Assembly (NCBI GenBank): GCA_020638695.1
Contig: JACKIB010000001.1
Location: forward strand, 713,513-777,512
Reading direction: 5' to 3'
DNA from: Planctomycetota bacterium
Lineage (GTDB): Bacteria > Planctomycetota > UBA1135 > UBA2386
Length of the DNA stretch: 64,000 nucleotides
Under the pieces are notes generated by a model, which was given only the letters and a program-made list of their open reading frames with translations, did not search any database and was not told where the DNA came from. Made by a program: the position numbers and the translations under genes. The first letter of the stretch is position 1. Each line of letters begins with the position of its first letter. Shown here in pieces: positions 16,547 to 24,825 of the stretch.

Positions 16547-19252
16547 TCAACGATGTTTCGGCTGTGCAAACAACTTGTCGCACTGAGCGATCAACGCCTC
16601 GGTCGAGGTTCGTTGCGACTGGGCCCCCCAGTAGCGGGGGTGCTGCTCGGCGACGCGCCGGAACAACGCCACCGCCTTGACCCAGCGAGCCCGCGCCGCC
16701 TGCACGAACTCCGTCACGTCGCGGTCGGCCTTGACCGCACGCATCGCCCGGCTCCACTCCCAGTGGCCCATCGCCGCCTCGGACTCCGCCAGCGCGATCT
16801 GGTGATCAGGGCTGTTCGGTTGCCCGGCAGCCAGCACCTCGGCGAGTTGCAGCGCCTCGCGCGAGATTCGCCCACAGCTGTCGACGTCTTCGCGCACCAG
16901 ATGCACGGCGGCCAACTGTCGCAGGGCGATCCGCAGGTTGAGTCGGCCGCGTTCGCTCTCGGGCGCCGCCCGCAGGTTCTCGCGCTGCAGAGCGACGTCC
17001 TCCTCGGCCAGCGGCAACGCGTCGGCGCCACGCCGATCGGTGAGCAGCAGCGTCACCAGACGGGACACCACCAGCGACAGGCGGTGGATGTAGCCGGAGT
17101 TGTCCGGATCGGCAGTGCGCAATGGCCGCAGTTCGGCAGCCGCCGCGCGGTAGGCGCGCTCCGCCTGCACCTTGTCGCCGTCCATGTAGTACCAGAAATC
17201 GGCCCGGTGCCGGTGGACGTGCGCGCGCAACAGCCGGGCGCTGACCGAACGATCCTGCGGGGTCAGGAGCCGCTCGATCTGCGGCAACAACTCGTTCCAG
17301 CACTTCTTGGCACCCGCGTCGTCGCCGGAGTTCCAGATGGCTTCGAGACGCAACATCATCACCTCGAGTCGGCGCTGCCATGCGCGCAGTCCGGCGTCGT
17401 GCTTGGGCACCGGCAGCAGCGCCAGACCCTTGCCGAACCCCACCGCCGCCTCCGCCCAACGCCCGTGCTGGCGATCGAGTTGGGCGCGCGCGAACAGCCG
17501 GCGGGCTCGGTAGACCTGCAGCACGTCGCGTGTCGCGTCGGTCTCGCGCACCGTTCCCGCCAGCGCATCGGCATCGGCCAACAACCGCTCGAACTCGTCG
17601 AGCTGCGCGGTCTCGAGCAGGAACCCGGCCCGCTCCAGTCGCCCGGTGGCGAGCGCCAGCGTCAGTTCGGGATCGGCGGGAGTGTTGCGGTGCAGGTGTT
17701 CGAGCAACCCGAGCCCGACGTCGAGCGTCGCGACCGCGCGCTCCGGTTCGGACAGACCGTTGCCGGCACCTTGGATCCCCGCGGTCGTCCGGTACAGCTC
17801 GGCCACGGTGCGCAGCAGCTCGGGCCGATCGCCCGCCGCCGCGCGAACCTCGTCGAGCCACGACCGCACCCGGTCGAGCAACGCGCGACGCAGCGGGGTG
17901 GCGCCGGGCAGCTCACCGAGCCGCGTCTGCAGTTCGCCGGCGACCCACTCGGAGAACGCGCGGTTCTGCGCCACCAGCCGCTCGGCCTGCTCGGCGCGCC
18001 GCTGCTCCGCCTGCCGCGCCCGCTCGGTGCGCACCGCCATGATCACGCTGACCACCGCGGCCACCACCACGGCGATCAGCACGACCGCTGCCGCGGCGAC
18101 CAACACGCGGTTGCGCCGGGTAAACAGCCGCAGCTGGTAGCCGACCGTCAGCGGGCGGGCTTGGATGGGCAGGCCTTCGCGGTACCGCGCCAAGTCGGCG
18201 CGCAGTGCATCGGCCGACGCGTAGCGGCGCGCGCGGTCCTTGGCGAGCGCGGTGGTGACGATGGTGTCCAGGTCGCCGGCGAGCTCCGGGCGGTATCGCG
18301 ACGGCCGCGGTGCCGGGCTCTCGCGCACCAGGCGGACCGCCTCGTCGAACGGCAGCCCGGTGAAGGTGTGCGGTCGCGCACCGCACAGCAGTTCATACAA
18401 CAGGACTCCCAGCGAGTAGACGTCGGTGCGTGCATCGAGGTCGCGCGCCTGGCCGGCGAGCTGCTCGGGACTCATGTACGCCGGGGTGCCGACCACCAAC
18501 CCTTCCGCGGTGGCGAACGAGCGTTCCCACGACTCGTCATCGGTGACGCACGCGACGCCGAAGTCGATCACCTTGGGGCGCCCCTCGGCGTCGACCAGGA
18601 CATTGGCCGGCTTCAAGTCGCGGTGGATCACACCGCGCAGGTGCCCGTGGTGCACGGCGTCGCACACGTCTTCCACCAACCGGCAACGCTCCTCGATGCT
18701 CAGCCGCTGGCGCAGGCACCACTCGTCCAAGCGCTGCGCGCCGGCGACGAACTCCATCACGAAGTACGGCAGCGCCTGGCCGGTCGCCGCGTCCTCGTCC
18801 ACGCCGAACTCGTGGATCTGCGCGATCCCCGGGTGGTGCAGGTTCGCCAGCACCCGGGCTTCGAACGCGAACCGCTGCCGCGCCGCCGGCCCGGGCAGGC
18901 CGCGCATCACCTTGACCGCGACGTGCCGCCCCCAGGGCGCTTGGACCGCCGAGTAGACGGCGCCCATGCCACCCTCGCCGAGCAGTTCCTGCAGTTCACA
19001 CGAACCGATCCGCCGGCCGCGCAACGCCGCGGTCGATGCGGGCGCCGAGTCGTCGCGATGCACGGTCGGCGGCTCGAGGAACTCCGCTCCCGCACTCTGC
19101 TCGGCGACCCCGAGCAGCACCTCGACCTCACTGCGCAGCTGTGCATCACCCGCGCACTCCTGGTCGAGCAGCCGCTGCCGGGCGGGCCCGCTGGGCAGAT
19201 CCGAAGCGGCGTGGAACACCTCCTGGATGCGCCGCCACAGCTCGGGGTTCAT
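16547..19252 (-). CDS. Receptor-like serine/threonine protein kinase
   Basis: A 901-residue membrane kinase. The N-terminal 80 residues resemble the helical lead-in of planctomycete kinases (LWRRIQEVFHAASDLP). The kinase domain spans about 82-360: Gly loop GEGGMG (92-97), Lys 114, HRD (210-212) in HRDLKPANVLV, DFG (230-232) and YMSPEQ. One transmembrane helix lies at about 382-407. The outer part (about 410-901) is alpha-helical with TPR-like repeats and probably senses or scaffolds. ATG at 19250-19252 (MNPELW) matches the family start; a longer frame adds 14 residues. It directly precedes the Pls-type synthetase, so it may phosphorylate or control that enzyme (inference). Confidence 0.92.
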   Translation of the reverse strand: MNPELWRRIQEVFHAASDLPSGPARQRLLDQECAGDAQLRSEVEVLLGVAEQSAGAEFLEPPTVHRDDSAPASTAALRGRRIGSCELQELLGEGGMGAVYSAVQAPWGRHVAVKVMRGLPGPAARQRFAFEARVLANLHHPGIAQIHEFGVDEDAATGQALPYFVMEFVAGAQRLDEWCLRQRLSIEERCRLVEDVCDAVHHGHLRGVIHRDLKPANVLVDAEGRPKVIDFGVACVTDDESWERSFATAEGLVVGTPAYMSPEQLAGQARDLDARTDVYSLGVLLYELLCGARPHTFTGLPFDEAVRLVRESPAPRPSRYRPELAGDLDTIVTTALAKDRARRYASADALRADLARYREGLPIQARPLTVGYQLRLFTRRNRVLVAAAAVVLIAVVVAAVVSVIMAVRTERARQAEQRRAEQAERLVAQNRAFSEWVAGELQTRLGELPGATPLRRALLDRVRSWLDEVRAAAGDRPELLRTVAELYRTTAGIQGAGNGLSEPERAVATLDVGLGLLEHLHRNTPADPELTLALATGRLERAGFLLETAQLDEFERLLADADALAGTVRETDATRDVLQVYRARRLFARAQLDRQHGRWAEAAVGFGKGLALLPVPKHDAGLRAWQRRLEVMMLRLEAIWNSGDDAGAKKCWNELLPQIERLLTPQDRSVSARLLRAHVHRHRADFWYYMDGDKVQAERAYRAAAAELRPLRTADPDNSGYIHRLSLVVSRLVTLLLTDRRGADALPLAEEDVALQRENLRAAPESERGRLNLRIALRQLAAVHLVREDVDSCGRISREALQLAEVLAAGQPNSPDHQIALAESEAAMGHWEWSRAMRAVKADRDVTEFVQAARARWVKAVALFRRVAEQHPRYWGAQSQRTSTEALIAQCDKLFAQPKHR

Positions 19253-19583
19253 CGGTGGAAGGCGCTCCGGCGCTGCCGTCGCATCGGGTCGCACCTTGGT
19301 TGGTCGGCATTCGGCATCCGCGGTGCTGAGGATCGCCGCTGGCGCCGGTCGCGGTCAAGGGGAGCCAAGACTCCACCACCTGCCGGGAGCTCGGACCTCG
19401 CCACGGCAACGGTCCGCACGCGCGCCGGGCCCGTGCCCGGAGGCGGGGTGCATCGCCGCCCGGGCAGACGATCCCCTCGCCACGTTGCTGCTCCACCGCT
19501 GGTCCACCAACCGCCGCCGGTTCGCAGCGCCTTGCGCACGAACGCCGGGCCGACCGCCCCGTGCGGCGCGGTAGGCTTCCGAC
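19253..19583. other. Intergenic region between divergent kinase and glycosyltransferase genes
   Basis: 330 bases with no supportable gene. Promoters for the kinase-synthetase operon and for the glycosyltransferase should lie here. I see no convincing operator, repeat or promoter match. Confidence 0.4.
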
Positions 19584-21656
19584 ATGCCCGCCCCCAGCCC
19601 CCGCATCCGGCGCCGCTGCCTGTCAGTGGTGGGAGCGCTGCTGCTGGTCCACCTCGCCATGCTCATGCGGCTGGCGCAGCAGACGCCGTGGACGGTGGAC
19701 GAGAACTCCTACCTGATGGCGGGCATCGCCTTGCGGCACGAGCTGTCGTTCGAGTCACAGCGCACCATTCCGCACGGTCCGCTGCCGTTCTACGCCAACC
19801 AGTTGAGCAGCTGGTTCGGAGCCGAGCAGCAACCCTCGTTCGTCCCGCTCGAGGCCAACAAGCTCCGCGGCCGCCTCGGCATGCTGGTGTTCTCCCTGCT
19901 CGCCGCGGCGCTGCTGGCGCGCCTCGCCTGGCGGGCGCTCGGCCCGCCTGCGGCAGTGGCGGCGCTGATGCTGTTCATCCTGCATCCGCTGGTCTCGGCA
20001 CACGGTTGCTTGCTCACTGCGGACATGGCGCTCACCGCCGCGACCCTTCTGGTGGTCCTCGCGGCGTGGCGCTACCTGGAGCACCCCGGCGTCTGGCGCG
20101 CCGCGCTGCTCGGGGCGAGCCTCGGGATCGCCTGTGCGACCAAGTATCTGGCACTGCTGCTGCTGCCGGGTGTGGTGGTAGCGGTGTCGTGGCTGCTCGT
20201 CACGCGCCGCCTGCGCCCGGGGCCGGCGCTGGGGCACGCGATCTGCTGCGCGACGGGATGCGTGTCGGTGCTGCACGCCTGCTACCTGTTCCACGCCGGC
20301 TGCTACGACCCTGCGCGGCACCCCCTGGCGCCCGGAGGACTGCTGGAGCGCGCCAGCTGGTTGCAGCTGCCGGCGCGCCTACTGCCGGACCCGATGGTGC
20401 GCGGCATCGACTTCCAGCTCGCCGCGGGGAAGTCGTACGACCGCACGTTCTTCGCCGGCGCGGTCCGCCCCGGGCATCCCGCCTACTACGCGGTCGGGCT
20501 GGCGGTGACGACACCGCTCGGCATGCTCGTTCTGCTGCCGCTCGACGCGCTGCGCCGGCGCACGCTGCCGGGGTGGCCCACGGCCCTGCAGTGGATCGTC
20601 TGGCCCTCGCTGCTGCTGCCGTTCGCCTACCTGTCGTTCGCCACCACCCTGCAGATCGGCGTGCGCTACGTGCTGCCGCAGCTCGCCCTGCTGTGCCTGC
20701 TGGCCGCACGCCCGGTCGCGGCGCTGTGGTCGGGAGGCCGCACCGCCCGCGCGGTGCTCGCCATGCTGACGGTATGGGTGGCGGCGACCGCCGGGTTGCA
20801 ATGGCCGCACAACCTCGGCGCGATGAACGCGCTCGCCGGCGCGCGACCGTACCGGCTGTTCGGCGACTCGACCGTGTCGTGGCAGCTGGTCCCCGGCGAC
20901 GACCCGGCGCTGCGCACCCTGCTGAGTCGCCACGCTGGCGCACAACGGTTGTACCCACGCGCGGGCCCGCGGCTCGGCGTGGTCGTGCTGCACGCACGCG
21001 ACGCGTGGCCGGGCGACGCCGCCGAATTCGGGCCGCTGCACCACTGGCTGGACCCGTTCGTACCGTGTGACCACGAGGGGTCGTTCTTCTGCTTCGACGT
21101 CACCGCCGAGCTGTACCGCGAAGCGCTGCGCCGCTCCACGCCGAACCGGGCCCGCTGGCAACGCGATTTCGCCGTCGCACTGCTCGGCGCGGGGGCGATC
21201 GACGCCGCGGCCGCCGAGATCGACGAGTTGGAGTCGCCGGACCCTCTGCTGGCCGCCCAACTCGCGCGGCTGCGCGCCAAACCGCGCGACCCGCGCGCCG
21301 TGCTGGCCGGCTGGAGCCAGTTGGGTCGCGCCGACCGTGTTCTCGCCGACTCGGATGCCACTGCGGGCGAACGCGCCCATGCGCACTTCGTGCGCGGCGA
21401 CTACGTGGCGTGTCGCGAAGTGCTCGAGCCGCTGCAGCGCACGCGGCGCCTGCAACAGACCGAGGCACTCGAACTGATGGTCGCGCAGGTTCGCAGCCTG
21501 GCGGTGCGTGACGCGATCGCGACGGTGCGGGCGTACTCGCCGCCGGCGGACAGCCCGGCGTTCCCCGCGCACGCGCAGCGACTGGCACAGCTCGAAGCGC
21601 TGTGGGCCGACCTGCGCACGCTTGGTCGCCAGTGCGGCTTGGCGTTGCCAGAGTAG
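19584..21656 (+). CDS. GT39/PMT-like membrane glycosyltransferase with C-terminal repeat domain
   Basis: A 690-residue protein. The first helix is followed by PWTVDENSYLMAG, matching the acidic D-E motif in the first external loop of GT-C (PMT/ArnT-type) glycosyltransferases, which use polyprenyl-linked sugars. About ten hydrophobic helices extend to residue 420. The remaining 270 residues are soluble and alpha-helical (EIDELESPDPLLAAQLARLR, RGDYVACREVLEPLQ), consistent with TPR-type repeats facing the periplasm. Acceptor and sugar are unknown; glycosylation of exported proteins or of an envelope polymer is plausible, given the many secreted proteins nearby. Start ATG 19584 (MPAPSPRIRRRC) gives a positively charged N-terminus before helix 1. 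Confidence 0.82.
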   Translation: MPAPSPRIRRRCLSVVGALLLVHLAMLMRLAQQTPWTVDENSYLMAGIALRHELSFESQRTIPHGPLPFYANQLSSWFGAEQQPSFVPLEANKLRGRLGMLVFSLLAAALLARLAWRALGPPAAVAALMLFILHPLVSAHGCLLTADMALTAATLLVVLAAWRYLEHPGVWRAALLGASLGIACATKYLALLLLPGVVVAVSWLLVTRRLRPGPALGHAICCATGCVSVLHACYLFHAGCYDPARHPLAPGGLLERASWLQLPARLLPDPMVRGIDFQLAAGKSYDRTFFAGAVRPGHPAYYAVGLAVTTPLGMLVLLPLDALRRRTLPGWPTALQWIVWPSLLLPFAYLSFATTLQIGVRYVLPQLALLCLLAARPVAALWSGGRTARAVLAMLTVWVAATAGLQWPHNLGAMNALAGARPYRLFGDSTVSWQLVPGDDPALRTLLSRHAGAQRLYPRAGPRLGVVVLHARDAWPGDAAEFGPLHHWLDPFVPCDHEGSFFCFDVTAELYREALRRSTPNRARWQRDFAVALLGAGAIDAAAAEIDELESPDPLLAAQLARLRAKPRDPRAVLAGWSQLGRADRVLADSDATAGERAHAHFVRGDYVACREVLEPLQRTRRLQQTEALELMVAQVRSLAVRDAIATVRAYSPPADSPAFPAHAQRLAQLEALWADLRTLGRQCGLALPE

Positions 21657-21839
21657 TCTCGCGATCCAAGGCACCGAGTGGCGCGACGCTCGCGAGAGCT
21701 GTACGCGTGCTCGAGTGCACTTCCGATTGCGAACGCAAGTCGGGCTACTGCCCACGCGCATGCGGACTACGCCGTGCAGCCAATGGCACGGTGTCGCGCG
21801 GGGAGGTTCGATGCTGGAGTCGAAACACGAGGAGTTGTC

Positions 21840-23342
21840 ATGATGAAGCACACCACGACGCTGGCGAACCTGTCCGTGCTGCTCCTGGCAGCAGCACCAC
21901 TCTCGGGTCAGTCGCATCTCTACACCTACTGGGGCCAGAAGTGGACCGGCGGCCAGTTCGGGCATGCGGTCCGATTCGTCGGCGACGTCGACAAGGACGG
22001 ACGCGCGGACTTGCTGGTCGGAGCTCCCTTCGCAGGCGTTGGCTCGGAGGGGCGCGCCTACCTGATGCACGGCGCCACGGCGCGCGGCACCGAGATCCAG
22101 GGTTCCGCCGCCGGAGGCGACGAATCCGGCCACGCCGTCAGCGGCTGTGGCGACATCGACGGAGATGGGTACGCCGACTACATGGTCGCCGCACCGGTGT
22201 TCGGCGGCGGCTTCGGCACGGTCGAGGTGTACTCGGGCAAGTCCGGCGCCAAGCTGTTGTCGATCTACAACCCTGCCTGGCGGGGCCTGGGCACCAGCCT
22301 CGACAGCTGCGGCGACATCGACAAGGACGGCAAGCCGGACGCCATCCTCGGCGCCCCGTATACCAGCCCGAACGGTTCCGCCATCGTGGTCTCGCTCGCG
22401 CCCTACAAGGTGCTGTACGAGATCAGGGGCGACACCGGCTTCCCGAGGGCCGGTGCAGGAGTGGCCGGGTTGGGTGATGTGGACGCGGACGGCTACCCGG
22501 ATGTGTTGGTCGCCGGCAGTACCCAAGTCCGCGTCTTCAGCGGCAAGACATGGTCGCTGCTCAGGTCGTTCCAAGCGATCGGAGGCACCGGGCTCGGGGA
22601 CATCGACCGGGATGGGTATGCCGACTACGCGGTGTGGGACGCCAACCACAAGGTCTTGGTCGTGTCCGGCAAGCTGCACACCGGGTACAAGACCCTCACC
22701 GGAACCGCGGCAGGCACAGCCGGAGACGTCGACGGGGATGGCATTCCCGACATCCTGCTGCAAACCGGCACCGGTCAGATCCAGCTGTTGTCGGGGAAGG
22801 ACTTCCAGGTGCGCTTCGTCGTGCCGGGGTGGAGCTTCGCCGGCGGAGGCGACTTCGACGGCGACTCGTTCGTCGACATCGTGGTGGGCGACGAGAACGC
22901 GGACAGCGGTAGCGGAAACGTGACGATCTACTCGGGGCGCAAGCTGTCGCTGTGCACCGACACGCACACTGTCTCGCTGGCCGCCCTGGGCGCGCAGGCG
23001 CTGCACCTGGACGCCGGAGCGGCGAACGCCGACAAGGTCTACTGGATGGTCGGCTCGATGAGCGGCTCGCTGCCGGGCTTCGATCTGCCGGGGCCGGTGC
23101 ACATGCCGCTGAACTGGGACGCCTACACGGACATCGGCGCGTCCATGCCGAATGCCGTGATCACCTACGGGCTCGGATCGCTGGACGAACACGGCCGCGC
23201 GTTGGCGTGGTTCAAGCTGCCGCGCAACACCCCGGCGGCCGCCGTCGGTGTGATCCTCCACCACGCGTACGTGGTCTTCGATTCGACTTCGGGCGCATTC
23301 GAAATGGCGAGTAACGCGGTGCTGGTCGACATCGAGAACTGA
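21840..23342 (+). CDS. Secreted FG-GAP (integrin-alpha-like) repeat protein
   Basis: A 500-residue exported protein. GAGGAG about seven bases before ATG 21840 supports this start; a second ATG follows at once. The signal peptide ends around LAAAPLSGQ. At least seven FG-GAP/Ca-binding units form a seven-bladed propeller: DVDKDGRADLLVGAPF, DIDGDGYADYMVAAP, DIDKDGKPDAILGAP, DVDADGYPDVLV, DIDRDGYADYAV, DVDGDGIPDILL and DFDGDSFVDIVVGDE, each with the DxDxDGxxD calcium loop. From about residue 385 the C-terminal module shared by several secreted proteins here follows (LPGFDLPGPVHMPL; end SNAVLVDI). Probably cell-surface or extracellular; ligand unknown. R2 repeat copy c lies just downstream. Confidence 0.88.
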   Translation: MMKHTTTLANLSVLLLAAAPLSGQSHLYTYWGQKWTGGQFGHAVRFVGDVDKDGRADLLVGAPFAGVGSEGRAYLMHGATARGTEIQGSAAGGDESGHAVSGCGDIDGDGYADYMVAAPVFGGGFGTVEVYSGKSGAKLLSIYNPAWRGLGTSLDSCGDIDKDGKPDAILGAPYTSPNGSAIVVSLAPYKVLYEIRGDTGFPRAGAGVAGLGDVDADGYPDVLVAGSTQVRVFSGKTWSLLRSFQAIGGTGLGDIDRDGYADYAVWDANHKVLVVSGKLHTGYKTLTGTAAGTAGDVDGDGIPDILLQTGTGQIQLLSGKDFQVRFVVPGWSFAGGGDFDGDSFVDIVVGDENADSGSGNVTIYSGRKLSLCTDTHTVSLAALGAQALHLDAGAANADKVYWMVGSMSGSLPGFDLPGPVHMPLNWDAYTDIGASMPNAVITYGLGSLDEHGRALAWFKLPRNTPAAAVGVILHHAYVVFDSTSGAFEMASNAVLVDIEN

Positions 23343-23401
23343 ACCTCGTGCGCGGGCGACTTCGTTCGGCACCCGTCAACTACGGACCGACGGGCCGCGG
23401 C

Positions 23402-23587
23402 TGACGCGGCCAAGGCCGCACCCAAGGCCTTGGGTGAGCGCCACACTGCGCGCCGCCATGAGGCCTCGGCCGCTTGCTTGCTGGAGCTTCCGATGCCGCT
23501 GCCCGGTGGAGAAACAGCGGCCCAGGTGTCTTGGAAGGTACCGGACGATCTCCGCATGCCGGCACGATCCGCCGCCCCTGCAGCTCA
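23402..23587. repeat. Interspersed repeat R2, full copy (c)
   Basis: Contains two adjacent palindromes, GCGGCCAAGGCCGC (23406-23419) and ACCCAAGGCCTTGGGT (23420-23435), and shares its whole order of blocks with copy b. Its far end is the TGA stop of the minus-strand protease-like gene (TGAGCTGCAGGGGCGGCGG on the minus strand). It fills the gap between two convergent genes. Confidence 0.82.
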
Positions 23588-24538
23588 GGGTGACGGCTCC
23601 GCGTCCAGATCACCCGCCCCGAGGTCCCACCGCCGCGAATCCGGCGCCCAGCTCCCCGGCCCGAAGAACTGGGTGATCAGCCCCTCCAGTCCGGTGCCGT
23701 AGGTGCGCTGGAAAGCCGACTGCCCGGCATCCCGCCAGTCTGCATGGCGGACGAACGCGACGAACACGTTCGGTTCGCCGACCAACGCACACACGGCCAT
23801 GCGCGCCAGCTCGTACGCCAGCTCGGACGACACCGGATCGGTCCACGCGCGCCCGCTCCAGAACTGCTGGATCGTCGCGACGTCCCAAAGGTCCCGGTGC
23901 TGCTGCAGCCGCGAAGCATCGAGCGAGAGCGCTGGGCCCTGCTCGACGACTGCCTCGAGCGTCCTCGCGATTCCCTCGTCCAACCACAGCGGAAGCTCGA
24001 GTTGCGATAGACAGAAGTGAGTGAGCTCGTGCGCGGCCGTCGTCTTCGTGATGCCGAGGTCGTCTCGCCTGGACACGTAGTGCGGCACCGGCCTCCGGAG
24101 GAACATCCCCCCACTCGCGGCGATCTCGTTCTCCGACTCCTCACCGCGACGCTGGAGATCGACGTAGTCGTAGTACCCGTCCCACGTCTCGAACAGAACC
24201 ACCAGCAGATGGGGCAGCCGTGAAGTGTCGACCAGGCTGGGCAGACTGACTTGGATCTTCGCCAGGGCGGTCTCGAAGAAGGCGAACAGCGTCTCGGTGT
24301 CCTCCGCGCCGGCGCACGCCACGAGGGTGAACTGCTCACTGTATGTGACTGTTGCCGGCGGCTGCATGGCGGCCGCCAGCCGCCGGATCCAGGCGTGGAT
24401 CGTCTGCGACCACGCGCCGTCACGCTCGGTCTCCCCATCCCTGGCCCGATCGATCCGCTCGCGGACTTCGTCCCACCTGGGTCGTGGCAGTCCGTGCACC
24501 GTGTCGCTGCACGCGTCCAGGAGCTCCTCGACATCCAT
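23585..24538 (-). CDS. Gluzincin-like (HExxH) putative metallopeptidase
   Basis: A 317-residue protein with AAHELTHFC, a zinc-binding HExxH, about residue 170, followed by LPLWLDEGIARTLE whose Glu fits the third ligand of gluzincin/peptidase-MA enzymes. The first 90 residues are helical; around residue 100 comes HLLVVLFETWDGYYDYV. There is no signal peptide from ATG 24536-24538; an upstream ATG would add 34 arginine-rich residues, again without a signal. So it may be cytoplasmic or the start may be misjudged. Substrate unknown. Its stop codon is the first base of an R2 repeat. Convergent with the FG-GAP gene. Confidence 0.75.
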   Translation of the reverse strand: MDVEELLDACSDTVHGLPRPRWDEVRERIDRARDGETERDGAWSQTIHAWIRRLAAAMQPPATVTYSEQFTLVACAGAEDTETLFAFFETALAKIQVSLPSLVDTSRLPHLLVVLFETWDGYYDYVDLQRRGEESENEIAASGGMFLRRPVPHYVSRRDDLGITKTTAAHELTHFCLSQLELPLWLDEGIARTLEAVVEQGPALSLDASRLQQHRDLWDVATIQQFWSGRAWTDPVSSELAYELARMAVCALVGEPNVFVAFVRHADWRDAGQSAFQRTYGTGLEGLITQFFGPGSWAPDSRRWDLGAGDLDAEPSP

Positions 24539-24825
24539 GGGCGGGATGCGCCCGGCACGCGGGCCGGACGCGTTCGCCAGAATGGTATCCGCACGACGCC
24601 CCCCCGGTGGGAATCGGCGGGACCGAAATGCCCCCATCGAGCGTTCGCCCCGACTCCCAGCCGCTCCGTGGCGAGCGAAGGAGTTTGGGACCCGAATCGT
24701 GCGACGCGCACCGACCGTCTTGGCGCCCCGAGGGGTCCCGCGATAGCGTGCCGCACTTCGGATGCGTCGGCCGAATCGGCGTGCGGTCATGCCTGGCCGA
24801 TGACTTCCCCCACCTGGAAGGAAGC
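24539..24825. other. Intergenic region between divergent genes
   Basis: 287 bases separating the protease-like gene and the repeat-protein gene. It ends with GGAAGGAAGC directly before ATG 24826, one of the few strong ribosome-binding sites in the window. No other signal seen. Confidence 0.45.

Noticed and set aside
16298..19583. Very long plus-strand open frame antisense to the kinase
   Set aside because: Composition is that of a shadow frame (Arg, Gln, His, Gly); the minus strand carries all kinase motifs.
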